Shown piece by piece: positions 12,401 to 23,514 of a stretch of 64,000 bases of DNA (position 1 is its first letter; every line of letters begins with the position of its first letter). This DNA comes from Macrostomum hystrix (lineage: Eukaryota > Platyhelminthes > Macrostomidae), in contig CATNEN010000025.1 in assembly GCA_950097015.1 (NCBI GenBank), positions 3,028,001 through 3,092,000 of the forward strand, read 5' to 3'. Made by a program: the position numbers and the translations under genes. The notes beneath the pieces are model-generated. The model ran no database searches. It was not told the DNA's origin and worked only from the letters and a program-made list of their open reading frames with translations.

Positions 12401-12980
12401 AATGAACCGCGTTAAGCCGGCCGCTAACGCAGCCGCAGCTTTCACCGCAGCTGGAGCGGCGGCAAGCGCGACCGCCTCTGTAACTGCTTCGGTAGCAACT
12501 GCGGGTGCCGCCGCTGCCGCTGCTGCCGCCGTCGCGCCTACTAGAAACTCGCCAATGACTGCATCGATGCCGCCGACTGTGCTGGCTGCAGAGCTGCAGC
12601 AGCCGCAGTCACCTCAGTCGCCGGCCGATCTTGCGGTGCTGGCCGATCGGCTGAAGGGCACGAAGGCGGCGGAGATTCTGGCTCGGCGCAGCGGCAGTCA
12701 GAACACGTTGCTGACGCCTTCAGTGTCAGTGGCCGACGTTTCCAACGTAGTCGCAGGGGACGTTGCCGACGTTGCGGACGCCCAGGTAAAGTCGCGGCTG
12801 GCCGCCGTTCGAGCCAGACTGAGGCCGGCCACGACGTTCTCCGCAGGAGAGGCGACTCCGCCCTCGTCGCCTACACCCGCTGCAACGACGACAACCGAGG
12901 TGGCGAAGGACGAGGATGCGGAGAGTGGCGTCAGCTCTCCGCAGTCGGCTCTCGGCGATGGCGACCTGATGGCCATGTGA
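6471..12980 (+). CDS. MAP7: MAP7/ensconsin-family microtubule-associated protein, 5' part missing
   Basis: Family role: MAP7 proteins bind microtubules through an N-terminal coiled coil and recruit and activate kinesin-1 through a second, C-terminal coiled coil (the MAP7 domain). Exons seen: 6471-6979, 10637-10892, 11285-11544, 11677-12198 and 12291-12980, with stop TGA at 12978. Exon one encodes a long Arg/Glu coiled coil followed by FAFGSCTPRE, very close to the FAFGSSTPR signature of the family. Exons two and three are low-complexity Ser/Pro/Gln linkers. Exons four and five form the MAP7 domain, ending in RRRRLEAIMNRVK, the family's usual end motif. Phases agree at every junction if exon one ends at the GTGAGC donor at 6980; a stronger-looking donor at 7002 would need an extra exon. 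About 744 residues are visible. The first exon opens in mid-codon after a good acceptor, so the start codon lies upstream. A 12-kb-scale intron burdened with repeats separates exons one and two. Confidence 0.85.
7004..7405. repeat. 17-bp minisatellite in MAP7 intron
   Basis: About 23 copies of the 17-mer GTGAATATTCGGATTCT, with GAAGATTCG and GTGCAGATTCG variants. The first partial unit is the splice-donor-like GTGAGGTTCT right after the coding sequence, so the array starts essentially at the exon edge. Confidence 0.95.
7406..8083. other. Intronic unique DNA
   Basis: Single-copy sequence inside the long MAP7 intron between two arrays. Nothing coding or structural is seen apart from a homopolymer-rich patch near 7577-7600. 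Confidence 0.5.
8084..8225 (+). mobile_element. SINE-like family A, partial head copy
   Basis: A degenerate 5' part of the A family: a tRNA-like head with a GAGCTCGAATCTGCGGCGAG segment (RNA polymerase III B-box type), then TTTGGGGCGC and a diverged body. Compare the full copy at 45639-45995. It has no (ATT)n tail and grades into the 21-bp array. Confidence 0.7.
8251..8765. repeat. 21-bp quasi-palindromic minisatellite
   Basis: About 24 copies of a 21-bp unit around GATTTCCTAGAAATC, in which GATTTC and GAAATC are inverted arms around three bases, followed by TGTGTC or TGTGCC. Because the period is divisible by three both strands are open: 175 codons reading Asp-Phe-Leu-Glu-Ile-Cys on + and 151 codons on -. 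Neither looks like a real protein. The same motif occurs degenerately at 6335-6425. Confidence 0.94.
8766..9354. other. Intronic unique DNA
   Basis: AT-rich single-copy sequence inside the MAP7 intron; no exon, RNA gene or repeat recognised. Confidence 0.5.
9355..9640 (-). mobile_element. SINE-like family B copy with internal short repeat
   Basis: Reading on the minus strand, a tRNA-like head with GGGGGTTCGATTCCCGAC (B-box type) leads into a body containing CCAGTCCATGGACTGAA, then a 3' end with CAGGTGTAAGC and an ATT-rich tail. The same order is seen at 20232-20425, 49065-49316 and 50548-50757. This copy has a small 10/13-bp repeat of GGTGCATCTGAA at 9384-9446 where other copies have unique body sequence, a local expansion after insertion. 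Confidence 0.75.
9641..10636. other. Intronic region without a supported exon
   Basis: The last part of the long MAP7 intron. A 111-codon reading frame near 10073-10408 has no ATG start at its edge, no clear donor and no recognisable motif; I do not call it. The acceptor GTTTAG at 10631-10636 opens the next MAP7 exon. Confidence 0.45.
11070..11248 (+). mobile_element. SINE-like family A, diverged body fragment
   Basis: It matches the A body in order: GTGCAATTTAAGCCC, GATGAGAAAGTCAGGGCGGA, TGTACACACCTGCGTGAGC, GTGTGCTCAG and a closing CGGAATGGGTAGAATTG. The head and tail are missing. It lies in the MAP7 intron and ends some 36 bases before the acceptor of the exon at 11285. Confidence 0.75.
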
Positions 12981-15123
12981 AAATCCACGTTGAACTCAAC
13001 TATTTCTTTCGCCTCTCTCAAAGCAGATTCAGTCCTTCGAAGTTTAGGATTTAAAAGTAGCAGTGCAAAACTACCGAACACAGAAAATAATCAAATCTTT
13101 TTCTACTGCGCTAGATTTTTGTTTCCATGGCTAAAAAGCCAGTTTTTACACATTCAATGAACGGTTTTCGGATTCCTAAATTGCTTATTCTTCACTCAGA
13201 TATCCTGCATGCCATTACCTATTCGGCACCTTCCTCAAACTGACAGGCATTCCAAAGCACCAATCAGTCATACTCGCTGTGCTATTCGGTTTCATTGTCT
13301 AGTCTACTCATTTCAACCATGCTTTATTTAGAGTCACTTCTTTTAGTCTTGATGACCATGCGAGCCAGTGCTGTTTGCGCTAGAAGTGATTGTGCTTTGA
13401 TGTTGCTTTCTATTGGCTGTGCTAGCGTCGAGGTTAAGAAAGCTTTCGGATTTATGGATAGTGCTGGACAAGGCATGGAATCATATATTCTAAGTCTATT
13501 ATTCACGCGAATGCAAGACAAGCCTCAGAGCCAAACAAAAGGAGCTCCCAAATGCGGCCTATGTAGTAGTAGGTCGCGGGTTCGACTCCTGCTGACAGCG
13601 TCCCTGCGGCTAAGATTATTTTAGTCGGGGTGTTCGACGCTGTCCTGGAGTGCCTTCGGTTCTGAGTACGTTGTTGAGCTTAGCGCGTGCAGAGAGCACA
13701 TATTTGTAGACTCGTTATTATCTATGGCTAAACCTGCCTTGTCTGGACACAAGGAGAATGGAATAGCCATTTTTTGGAAACGGAATGTAAAAAATGTATT
13801 TCACGTTTTAGCTGTTGCTAAAAATAGCAAAAACCTATAAATAGACGGTGCTATTTTTAGAAAATCAATAAAATCTAAAAATAGTCAATGCCTTTTAACT
13901 AAATCGGTTGGGAAGCTATTCTTAAACTCTTTAATCAAACACACGCTACTGACCGTCAGCAAGTGACTTGATTGAGCTAATTTCTGAGACCTCCCGCTAG
14001 CAAGCGTGTTTTCAGTGTTTTATCAGCAACTTTCCGTTCGCTTTTTTAGTGACTGAATTTTTCTCTCCTTTTTCTTTTAAAGCTTTTCTCACTTTTGAAC
14101 TGACAATTGATCAGTCTTTGTACGTATTGGCGTCGATTTCTGTAATTGTAAATGCTTACTTGTGTTTTGCCGGCAACACTGGGCTCCACTTATGCATCAA
14201 GCTTCAGAGAAAGAAGTGCAACTCAAAAAACTTTGACCCTTTTTCGAATCCTTCAGCTGTGAAAAAATTTATCGATATCAAAAAATCACATTATCGCCAA
14301 AACTATAAGAAAAATGTTTAAGCAATTTTGCTGTGTTTTTTGGGGGCACGCATTTGATTCTGCAAGTACATATCAGACATTGTCAGACAGCTTGACGATA
14401 TAAGCTTTTCCCATCGCACCATTTTGAAATCTCTTGACGCTGTAGTTTAACTTCTAGAGGAAGTTGGAGAGACAAAAAATTGAAAATATAAAAACTTTGC
14501 ACTAATAAGTGCGCCTCTGTGCTGTCATGATATTCCAGGGTGTTTCAGTTGACATTTACTTTGACTTCTGCTTTCAAATAGCTTACAAATGCATAGAAAG
14601 ACCACACTAGAAAGAATGACTGATTTTCGTGGAAATTGATAGCCGACATTGCTACATGATGAAATTTTGTGAGCAGAAAAAGTATGCCTACATTTGTGCT
14701 TCTTGCTACCAGACACTCCGACGAGAATTGTTGAATATCTCGACGATGTCGATGTTTTGCATGTGATTCTGGAAGCTGTTTCATCGGATAGAGTTGAATA
14801 TTTTGAAAGATACAGAAAAAAATTGCGGGTATTTGAAATGAAAGCCCTGGTCTGTCTACTGTTAATGAAGCAAATAAAGAGACAATTTAACTTTTGACTT
14901 CAATGAAGCATGCTAAATCTAGATTAGGTACGCAAAGCTGTCGCCCTGTACGGATCGTTTGGTAATGAAATGAAAAATGCGTCACAGAGAGAGTCGAGGA
15001 CCCTCTGGCCTGTTGCTTATCAGTTGAAGGGGGAATGTGCAAAGACTGCTCAACAGTTATATTATCAGGTCGAGCCAGTTAAAGGCCAGGCGCAGCGGAA
15101 AGATTAACATAGAACATTTTCAG
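12981..15123. other. MAP7 3' region and MAP7-NCKX intergenic DNA
   Basis: No exon can be supported. An AATAAA at 13867-13872 may be the MAP7 polyadenylation signal but is about 890 bases past the stop. At 13557-13595 a GTCGCGGGTTCGACTCCTGC segment resembles a tRNA B-box and may be an old SINE head. An ORF of 90 codons at 14049-14321 is AT-rich and shows no motif. Confidence 0.45.
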
Positions 15124-15148
15124 TTTAGAAGTATCGAAGCTGGCCGAC

Positions 15149-18100
15149 ATGACCGTTGAAGCGACCTCGGCAAAGATGTCGACGGAGGCGTCCGTGAACA
15201 AGATTCGCATCCGGCGTCGCCGGCGAGGACCAGCGATGCTGTTTCTGGCTGGCTGGCTGGTCGCCTCGGCGTTGTTTGGTGCCGGGAGCAACACCTGGCG
15301 AGAGGACGGCGACTCCGTTGCCAGCTTTGAGTCAGGTTCGCAGAAATTTTTCTCAGCTTTGTTTTCCCCTTCTTTCTTGTTTGAGTTACGGACTTTGAAA
15401 AAACAAAAACTTCAAGAATGGTAAAAGTTTCAGGGGTTGAGTGGCACAGCGGTCAACGCGTTTGCCTCTCGCACCAAGTTTCGATTCCGCGGCGAGGCCA
15501 CCTTTTTTGGGTTACATTTGGGGGCTTGTCGTGCAATTTACGCCCTTTAAGGCCAACCTCCAAGGCACAGTGAAAGTGTACACTGCCTGACGATGAGAAA
15601 GTCAGGGCAGATGTACACACCTGTGTGAGCGTGTGCCTGCGTACAGTATCTGTGTGCATGTGTGCTCAGGAGTCAGCGAAATGGGGAGAATTGCCTCCTC
15701 GCTGGCTGCAGGTCTTGTGTCACCGAATGGTGTGCCATTGCCCTCCTGCAACTATTATTATTATTTATTTATTTATTTATTAAAAGTGTCAAGTGTCATC
15801 TAGTAATTACTTTTGTTGTCTTTGTCATTCGTGGAAGTGGCAGCCAGTCTATGGCCGATCTCATACTCCGAAGTAGATCAATGAGATCTTTAGATCATGA
15901 GATCTGTAGATCAACAAGATGAATGAATTCTGAAACGAGTAATTTTTTTCTTCTCGTGAGCAAGTAACTGACCAGCCTAAACCGAAGAACTATATAGTTG
16001 TTAACTGTTTTTAAAAATAGCGATAAGGGCGTAGGTATATAAAGGGAAAAGGCAATACAGAGAGAGATAAGGCTGCATGACTTGCTTAGGATTGCGCCGG
16101 TGAGTGAGCAATGCACACGGGCAGCTCATCCAAATCGTGCGGGTGTTTTCTTATGCCGGAAAATCTGTACTTGGAGGACGTTGGGTACTGAAGTTTGCAA
16201 ATAGACAGAGAGTAGATTTTAGAAAGCATTATTAATGCTTTAAATGATACACTGTGCTAAGTGAACTTGACAAGGACATATTCCGTAAAAAACATTGCAC
16301 GAAAGCAAACCAAAAGCCTCTAAAGACCGGAATATTCACCGGAAAATTCATCGGACCCGATGATTAACAAATAATAAACCTTTGAAAAAAGCCGTGAAGT
16401 GACGTGAAAAAGAAGGTGTCGTGGTGTGCCACGGTTTCCGTAGGAGTGATGCGAGAGCAAAGCCAGTCATGGTTTCGGCCATAGACATCTTAGGATGGCA
16501 GGGTAAGGTCAGTGACCTCCTGACGTCAAACCCGAAACTTCATACAACCCGAAAATTCCAAAGAACCTAAGAAATCCTAAAGCCCAAAAATCCGAAAGGT
16601 AAATCTAAAAAAACAGCAAGAGACACTTAACATCCAGAAGCCGGAAATTAAAAAGTCCTAAAGCTGACATTTTGCTACCGAAACTCAGGCCGGCCGGGTC
16701 GTCACCTGCTGGAGCAGGTGCTGCCGGTCGAGGAGGGCAAGAACGCCTGCACGCCTCGCTCAGTGGAGACATTCCCGCCGGATCTGTTCACCCTCGAGCA
16801 GAAGCGGCAAGGCGCCATCATCGTTCACATTCTGGTCTCAGTCTGGCTGTTCGCCTCTCTGGCTGTTGTGTGCGATGACTACTTTGTGTCCTCGCTGGAG
16901 GTCATCTGCGATGGTAGGGATTTAATTTCATTCCGATTCATTTCTCCCCGACTGAATTTCAATTTGCAGCCCAGCCTGAAGCCGTACGCAACTGAAACCC
17001 TTGCAGTGTTGGGCCTGAAGCCCGACGTGGCCGGAGCCACCTTCATGGCCGCGGGCAGCTCAGCGCCGGAACTCTTCACCTCCGTCATCGGTGTCTTCCT
17101 GGCCAAGAGCGACGTCGGCATCAGCACCATTGTCGGCAGTGCCGTATTCAACATCCTTTTCATCATCAGCATGTGCGGCATCTTCGCCACCCAGATCATC
17201 TACTTGTCCTGGTGGCCAATATTTCGCGACTGCGGCTATTACTGTCTCAGCGTCGTGGCGCTCATTGTGGTCATACAGAACGGATTCGTGGACTGGTGAG
17301 GCTGCAGACATTACCACCAAGTCTATCAATCCCACTCGACATCGCCAATATAGTCTGTAATCTTAGTTACAGATATTAGAGATACTGTTAATAATATACT
17401 CGTACTATTGTGGGCTCAACAAGAGGCTGTTGGCAATGGCACATGATTTGGTAACACTAGACCTGCAGCCAGCGAGGAGGCAACTCTGCCCATTTCGCTG
17501 ACTCCTGAGCACACACGCACACAGATACTGTACGCAGGCAGTGGGATCTTCGAGGGATGTACAGGTGTGTACATCTGCCTTGACTTTCTTATCGTCAGGC
17601 ACTGTACACTCTTACTGTGCATTAAGAGTTGGCCCAACATGGAGGTTGGCCCTCAAGGGCGTAAATTGCACGACAAGCCCCCAAGCCTTCACTCTGTGGC
17701 TGCGCCAAAAAATCAATCGAGCTCAGGGACCCTGTTGAGAGAGGCAAACGCGTTAAACCGTTCTGCCATGTAGCAGATGTACACTGAGATATTGCAGGGT
17801 TCTCTAAATAGTCGGTGGTATAGCAACACTGCAAGCACTCAAAATTGAGGTACCTTTACCTTGTCTTTAACAATAACTGACAGGTACGAATCCGTTATCT
17901 TCGTGGTGATGTACGCTCTGTACATTGTCATCATGTACTTCAACGAGCGCCTGGACCAGCTGGTCTCCTCGCGCTTTCCCAGCCTGGGCACCGGAGCCAC
18001 GGCCGCGGCCGCCGGCGGAGTCAGACGCCTTGAAGAGTCCAACGTGGACGATGAGCGAGTGGCCATTGTGCCCTCCTCCGGAGAGGGCGCCACCACAACC

Positions 18101-20087
18101 TATGCCCAACTGTCGCTGGGGAACGAAAAGAATGGACGTAAGGATCTTGGGAGTGCACTTTTCTGTCGTTCGTATTTTATTTTGAAGCTCGTGAATTGAT
18201 CTTTTTTCGATCGAGTCGAGCACAGCTGTGAAGAGGCGAAGCGGTAGCACGCCCAGTTTTTTTCGCCACGATTCTGCTTTTTCCGGATTGTTAACGAGAC
18301 AAATATAAACTCTGACATAACACTACAGATGTATAATTGGTAGAACTAATATTGTTATACAGAAGCAACAGGCTCTAGTTTCGAAACCAAAACACCGCGG
18401 TGCGACGGTGCACCTGCACGGTGTCAAAAATTACAATACATTACATATACAACGTCGAACTAACCTACCTAAGCTGTAATGAATACTGAAATACTGAATT
18501 TGCTGGATCTGGGTATGTGACTACATTTGCAGGTTAATTTAATTTGCAATTAACCTTTGAAATTAACACACGAACATCATTGCGATAGTATAATTTCCTA
18601 ACCTTAAGATTCCTAAACAATAACTGCAATGGCTTATATAATATTATAGGCAGCTGCCATGTGTGGCGAAAAATCCAATCGATGGATAAAACTCCCAACA
18701 AAAGTTTGCGTCCTCCTTCAAACCAGAGGTTTGCGAGAATGCTCAAAAGTGCATGTTCAATAATTTCATGCCATTGTGTCCGTGCAACTCTCTAACAAAA
18801 CAGAGGAGGCCGGAGACAGCAACGTTGAGGAGTTTGAATCACCGCTAACAATGCCCCAGGGACTGGGCAAGCGCATCTACTGGGCGGTCATGCTGCCCTG
18901 GTCCTGCGTATTCATTCTCACGATACCCGACTGCCGCAGGCCGGGACGTTGGCGCAAATTGTTCTTCGTCACCTTCCTGATGAGCGTTGTGTGGATTGCG
19001 GGCCTGAGCTACCTGCTGGTGTGGATGGTGTGCGCGGTTGGTGAGCAAAACTACTCTCTTCCAAACCATATAAAAAAATAATAATTGCAGGAGGACTGCA
19101 GGCGATGGCACATCATTTGGTGACACTAGACCCGCAGCCAGCGAGGAAGCAATTCAGCACATTTCGCTGACTCCTGAGCACACACGCACACAGATACTGT
19201 ACGCAGGCACACGCTCACACAGGTGTGTACATCTGCCCTGACTTTCTCATCGTCAGGCAGTGTAAATTTCACTGTACCTTGGAGATCGGCCCTCAAGGGC
19301 GTAAATTGCACGACAAATGTGACTCCCTTCACATTGTGACTCCCTTCTTTCTGCGGCTGCGCTCCAAATAAATGTGGCCTTGCCAGGGAATCGAGCTCAG
19401 GGACCTTGGTGCGAGAGGCAAACGCGTTAACCGCTCTGCCACCGACCCCTTCCAAAGCCCATAGTTTCCTTAACTCTCAATTCTGAAATAACAAAGCCGA
19501 AATCTGAACTTCACAATTTGATTATTTTTACTAATCTCGTATGTACTCTCATCATTCAGGTGACACCCTAGGCATACCGGACACTGTGATGGGCCTGACC
19601 ATCCTTGCCGCGGGCACCTCGGTGCCAGACGCCATGGCCAGCGTCTTTGTCGCCAGAGATGGTACACTCTATAATGAGGAGAAGATCTATCACTATATGA
19701 GGCAAAAGAGTGCTTCACAACAGCTACTAATCCCTTATTTAATGTCCCACAGGCTTTGGCGACATGGCTGTCTCCAACAGCATCGGCAGCAATGTGTTCG
19801 ACATCCTGGTTGGCCTCGGCGTGCCCTGGTTCATCGAGACCATCTTCCGCAATCCTGGCGGCACTGTGCTCGTGAATTCTAACGGCCTGACCTACTCCAC
19901 CATCATGCTACTGTCCACCGTTGTCTTCCTATTCGTTGCCGTATACCTGAACAAGATGCGCTTGGACAAGAAGCTGGGCGCCGCCTGCTTCGTTGTCTAC
20001 TGTGTCTTTATTACCTTCTCCATCTTGTACGAGACGAACGTTTTCGGTGAAATGAACCCACCGCCATGCCCCAGGGAGCGGCTGTGA
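15149..20087 (+). CDS. SLC24A3/4-like: K+-dependent Na+/Ca2+ exchanger (NCKX3/4-like, SLC24 family)
   Basis: A membrane antiporter that expels Ca2+ and K+ in exchange for Na+. Exons: 15149-15335, 16689-16913, 17007-17295, 17884-18137, 18804-19040, 19560-19661 and 19753-20087; they join to 542 codons plus stop with every phase matching. The N-terminus has a basic stretch and a hydrophobic segment at about 29-46. Then come [18 protein letters not shown] (about 91-108) and the first membrane block, the alpha-1 repeat at about 147-190 ([25 protein letters not shown]), and the membrane helices after WWPIFRDC. An acidic cytoplasmic loop is at about 255-335, followed by the conserved [14 protein letters not shown] and the alpha-2 repeat at about 409-455 ([31 protein letters not shown]). 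The Asp in NVFDI (about D448) is the residue tied to K+ dependence in this family. [15 protein letters not shown] favours the NCKX3/4 branch. The donor of exon one is an unusual CAG|GTTCGC. The acceptor TTTTCAG at 15117-15123 sits 25 bases before the ATG, fitting a 5'-UTR intron or trans-splicing. Confidence 0.93.
15432..15785 (+). mobile_element. SINE-like family A copy in NCKX intron 1
   Basis: A near full-length copy: tRNA-like head (GAGTGGCACAGCGGTCAACG as A-box region, AGTTTCGATTCCGCGGCGAG as B-box region), then a body with GGGGGCTTGTCGTGCAATTT and TGTACACACCTGTGTGAGCG, and a 3' end of CTGCAACTATTATTATTTAT. Confidence 0.88.
15786..16688. other. Rest of NCKX intron 1
   Basis: Unique intronic sequence with a short stretch of GATC-rich imperfect repeats near 15850-15920 (AGATCAATGAGATCTTTAGA). 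No exon is seen. The acceptor ACTCAG at 16683-16688 opens exon two. Confidence 0.5.
17405..17775 (-). mobile_element. SINE-like family A copy in NCKX intron 3
   Basis: An antisense A element filling most of a 588-base intron: read on the minus strand it begins with a tRNA-like head, contains GGGGGCTTGTCGTGCAATTT, and ends with GTGTTACCAAATCATGTGCC near 17440. It ends about 110 bases before exon four. Confidence 0.87.
19083..19452 (-). mobile_element. SINE-like family A copy in NCKX intron 5
   Basis: A second antisense A element in the same gene, starting about 42 bases after the donor of exon five and occupying most of a 519-base intron. The tRNA-like head (GGTGGCAGAGCGGTTAACGC on the minus strand) and the CTCGCACCAAGGTCCCTGAG segment are well preserved. 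A short duplication, GACTCCCTTC, is present near 19321-19345. Confidence 0.88.
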
Positions 20088-20231
20088 AGCTGTTTAGGTC
20101 GCAACTGACTACTGACCATGCCTAGAAACTATGAGTAGTGTGGTTTAAACTAGTTTGTTATCTACTTGTGTTGAATCTGTACAATGCGATGCACAAATCA
20201 TTAGCAATTTCGAAGATAATAGTTATTAACA
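20088..20231. other. NCKX 3' UTR, proximal part
   Basis: Non-coding sequence after the NCKX stop. The nearest canonical AATAAA on the + strand is at 20608-20613, which would place the whole family B element at 20232-20425 inside the 3' UTR. Confidence 0.5.
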
Positions 20232-20425
20232 ATTGATTACACCTGCCCCAATTGGGCCATATGTGCAGCCGACAGCACAGTCGCAGCTATTGCATGGCGC
20301 AACTGAAGGCTGCGTACGGCTGTTCAGTCCATGGACAGGGAGGATTAAGTCTAGAGTAGTTTTGCCCAACTACACAAACTATTTCAGTGCGGTAATCGAA
20401 TCCCCCCCTTCAAGTCATGAGTTCG
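20232..20425 (-). mobile_element. SINE-like family B copy
   Basis: On the minus strand: a B-box-like GAACTCATGACTTGAAGGGG head, a body with CTGTCCATGGACTGAACAGC and CAGCTGCGACTGTGCTGTC-type sequence, then GCCCAATTGGGGCAGGTGTA and an ATT-rich tail. The 3' end matches the copy at 49065-49316 almost base for base. Confidence 0.8.
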
Positions 20426-20607
20426 ATGCTAAAAGTACTCAAAAAGCGAAAAAAAAACTTGGAATCACTTCCATTAAAGAGAATGAGTCAATTTTATAAT
20501 GAAACATTCCGATTCCTAGTGCCTTCACTATCTCGTCTAAACTAATTTCTTCCTTTTATGTATATTTGATCCCCACTTAACATTCATTATGCGACCAAAC
20601 AAACGTG

Positions 20608-20613
20608 AATAAA
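20608..20613 (+). terminator. Candidate NCKX polyadenylation signal
   Basis: AATAAA 521 bases after the NCKX stop. A TTTATT at about 20726-20731 is the mirror-strand equivalent for the convergent kinase gene, so the two transcripts would end within about 120 bases of each other. Inferred from motif and position only. Confidence 0.4.
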
Positions 20614-21090
20614 TATGCGAAACTTTGCGAGAAATTTTTCACTTTAAGCAACAAATTAGTAAATAAATTTGCGAGAATTTATTAAAATCTACGGTCATCT
20701 TGGGGATCAATTAATATTTCTAAACCGTTTATTAATAACCCGCTAAACTCCACATTGAGTTACACAAGCTAAAGAAATGTTTATCCTATTCTTCACTTCT
20801 TTTTTAAGCGAAGAGGACATTGTGCCGTACACCGAAATCCTCTTGATGCCGGATTTTAATCTTTTTAAATATATTTTTCCATTCTGAGGCCAACAAATAA
20901 CGGCACGCCTTATGAAGACACGCCTCAGAGCGTCTGAAATATAAACTATAGATAAAGCGAATTGCCTCGTATATTTTTCTTGGTCTACAGAATCTTGCGC
21001 TTTAAAAGGCGGCATCTGGTTGCATGCGCCTCATTCGGAATCATGAGACGATCGGAAAGCCAAATTAATTTTTTCGTTATCTGATCGGCT

Positions 21091-23514
21091 TCAATCCGAC
21101 GCGGGTCCCATCGACAATGAGACGTCGGCTTCGCCTGACTCGATTGTCGGCGGTGTAGCAGATTCAATTCTTTCAAAAAACTTATCCTCCTTCAGGTAGT
21201 CTAGTTGCGTGGTGTCCGCCACAAAGCTCCGTCTCTTGGGATCGCAGATGAGCAGCTGATTAAGCACCTCGAGCGCCCGCTCATTGTTGGATATCAGACA
21301 GGCCGGACAGGTGGCGAAAATCCAATTTGGCGTGTTGGAAATGCGAAACGTCTCCCACAAGTGCTCACGATCGTTAAACAACATCTCGCACAGGAAGAAG
21401 CCGAGTAGCCAACAGTCGATTCTGCAGCGGATTCAGGTGTGCAAAACGCATTTTTCCTCTGTAATTTTTGCTTTGCTTGACTTTACAGACCAGCATATTT
21501 TCCGTGAATGAATTTGCATCGTTTTTCTTCGTAGGTAATATTAACTACGAAGAAAGGTAATGTGACATTATTTTTGGTGACACTGGACCCGCAGCCAGCG
21601 AGGAAGCAATGCTGCCAAATTTCGCTGACTCCTAAGCACACAGATACCGTGCGCAGACATCACAGGTGTGTACATCTGCACTGACTTTCTCATCGTCAGG
21701 CAGTGTACACTCTCACTTGGAGGTTTGCCCTCAATTTACGGTTTGCCGTAAATTGCACGACAAGCCCCCAAGCCTTCTCTCCGCGACTGCGCCCCAAATG
21801 AATGTGGCCTCGCATCAGAATCGAGCTCTGGGACCTTGGTGCGAAATGCAAACGAGTTAATTGCCCTGCCACGCTACGTTGGTAGTTAGAACTTCGTACT
21901 TCTGACCGAGAGGTCGGGAGTTCTAATCTCAGCCCGAAGAAAACCAATTCGTGCCGAAATTCAATGCCCTAGTGCTTCAGTACTTAACGGGTACGAGGAG
22001 GAAATTCGAGGGGGCGTGTCCTGTAAGGTGTTACCCTTAAGTGCACACCATACCGTACGAGAGAAAGGTATGGTGTTATTTCTTTTCATCCATTCATTAA
22101 ATTCCGTGAATCAAAAAAAATTACTTTGAATTTTAACATATAAAATGTACTGAAATAATCGCATCGCTGTTTGGCTGCGATATAAAGCGATTTTTATCAC
22201 TACCGAACTCAATAGCGAGGAAAAATATAAAAAAATCGATGTCCCAATTTCGCAAAAATTCTCACTTGTAATCGTTGACAATGTTGCCAAGTTGTCGCGT
22301 CTCAGGCGGATAATACTGCATCTGCGTGACACGGGAGTTGGTCTTGTACTCGTTCATGGATTCGGGTGCTTTCACGGCCAAGCCGAAATCAGTCAAAGCC
22401 GGCGCACCGTTATGCATTATGAGAACATTGTCGCACTTAATGTCCCGGTGGCAGATATGTATGCTGTGCAGCTTTATGAGGGCCGAGGCAATGCAGGCAA
22501 AGTAGTAGCGTATGTTTTTGTCCGGCAGTGTGATTATATCATGTTTCAGGGACTGTCATTTGAACAAAAAGGGGTGGTTGCGAATGTTTCATAAACATCG
22601 CAAATAACTGTACCTATTTAGAATAATGCTGTCACTGTAACGATTTTCACCTACCTTCAAAGAGGCGAACTTCGCTTTAGGCATAACAGTAATGAAAAAC
22701 CGCCTGGTCAGGTAGTTGACTAAGATGGTGCCCACAAACTGGCTGGCTGACTGGCCCTTCAAGTGCAGAATAGTCCGCTGTATATGGCGCTCCACCTTTT
22801 TCTCTTCGCGCTTGTGATAGCAGACCTTCATGGCCAAGCTGGTCGAGTGGCCCTTTCGCCTTACAAACATGACAACCCCCTGGCCTGGGTCGCCGAGTTG
22901 AGTAATTATAAAAATGTTTTTTGTGCCTTTCTCAGTTTTTTAATAGCAAAATACACTACGATAGATAAACCGCCACACTACTTACAGTCTTCGTGTTCTT
23001 ATAATAAGTATTTCGGCGATCGACTGCTTATATACCGACTTTTTGCGTCTTGGTTCGTGTGAAGACTTTTTAGTGTTCTTCTTAAACTACAGGTCTCTTA
23101 GAGTCTACAGGTTGCGCAGATGTACTCACCACCAATAAACATTCGTCTGTCCCTTCGTTGCAGTACGAAGTCAGTGAGATCCCAGGGTTGTTCGCCAGTT
23201 TTGGAGTACAGCTTGTCTGTTATGATGCACTCAAACAGCTCCTCCACTGGGACCTCCCTGGCGATGCGCAGGAAGTCGAGGGAGTAGATCTTGTTCCAAT
23301 CCAGAGTCTCCTGAAGGCAGTTGTGCTTCGCCTCGGGTGCCGAGCAGATCCAGTTTCGAATTAAAGGACTACCAAAACTGCCCGCTGCATATGGGGCGAC
23401 ACTACAGCTGGCACCGCTTGTGCCTTTAACGGTAGCCTGGTTAGCCTCCTTGATGCTTGGCAGCATCGAGTCCCTGTCTTCAGTGACGCCCGGGCACTTC
23501 TGAGTCGGGAGCAT
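21091..23514 (-). CDS. Divergent Ser/Thr protein kinase with intact catalytic residues
   Basis: Exons on the minus strand: 23514-23130, 22926-22655, 22552-22266 and 21421-21091, joining to 424 codons plus stop with matching phases. An in-frame TAA lies seven codons before the ATG. Residues 1-117 are an unrecognised leader. The kinase fold follows: glycine-rich loop LGDPGQGVV (139-147), lysine in LAMK (K162), catalytic loop HRDIKCDN (D256, K258, N261), DFG (274-276), YYPPET in place of APE (about 300), and DCWLLG (317-322) equivalent to the usual DxWxxG. The tail has LLICDPKRRSF, the arginine-bearing segment before the end of kinase domains. The N-lobe looks AGC-like, but HRD instead of YRD and PPE instead of APE make assignment to a named group unsafe. 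Its divergently transcribed neighbour is a clear paralogue. Intron three holds one A and one B SINE-like element. Confidence 0.85.
21575..21878 (-). mobile_element. SINE-like family A copy in kinase intron 3
   Basis: An A element in the sense orientation of its host gene (both minus). The (ATT)n end is lost, a body segment around 21720-21750 is scrambled by a small duplication (GGTTTGCC twice), and the head retains CTCGCACCAAGGTCCC-like sequence as TTTCGCACCAAGGTCCCAGA. Confidence 0.82.
21879..22080 (+). mobile_element. SINE-like family B head, diverged
   Basis: A tRNA-like head with GGTAGTTAGAACTTCGTACT as the A-box region and GGGAGTTCTAATCTCAGCCC as the B-box region, immediately next to the A element. 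It resembles the heads at 53577 and 61147. The body beyond about 21960 differs from the other copies, so this may be a subfamily. Confidence 0.6.

Noticed and set aside
16914..16969. NCKX exon three starting at 16970
   Set aside because: A good acceptor (TTTGCAG), but the phase gives an immediate stop; the acceptor at 17006 restores both phase and the conserved length before DVAGATF.
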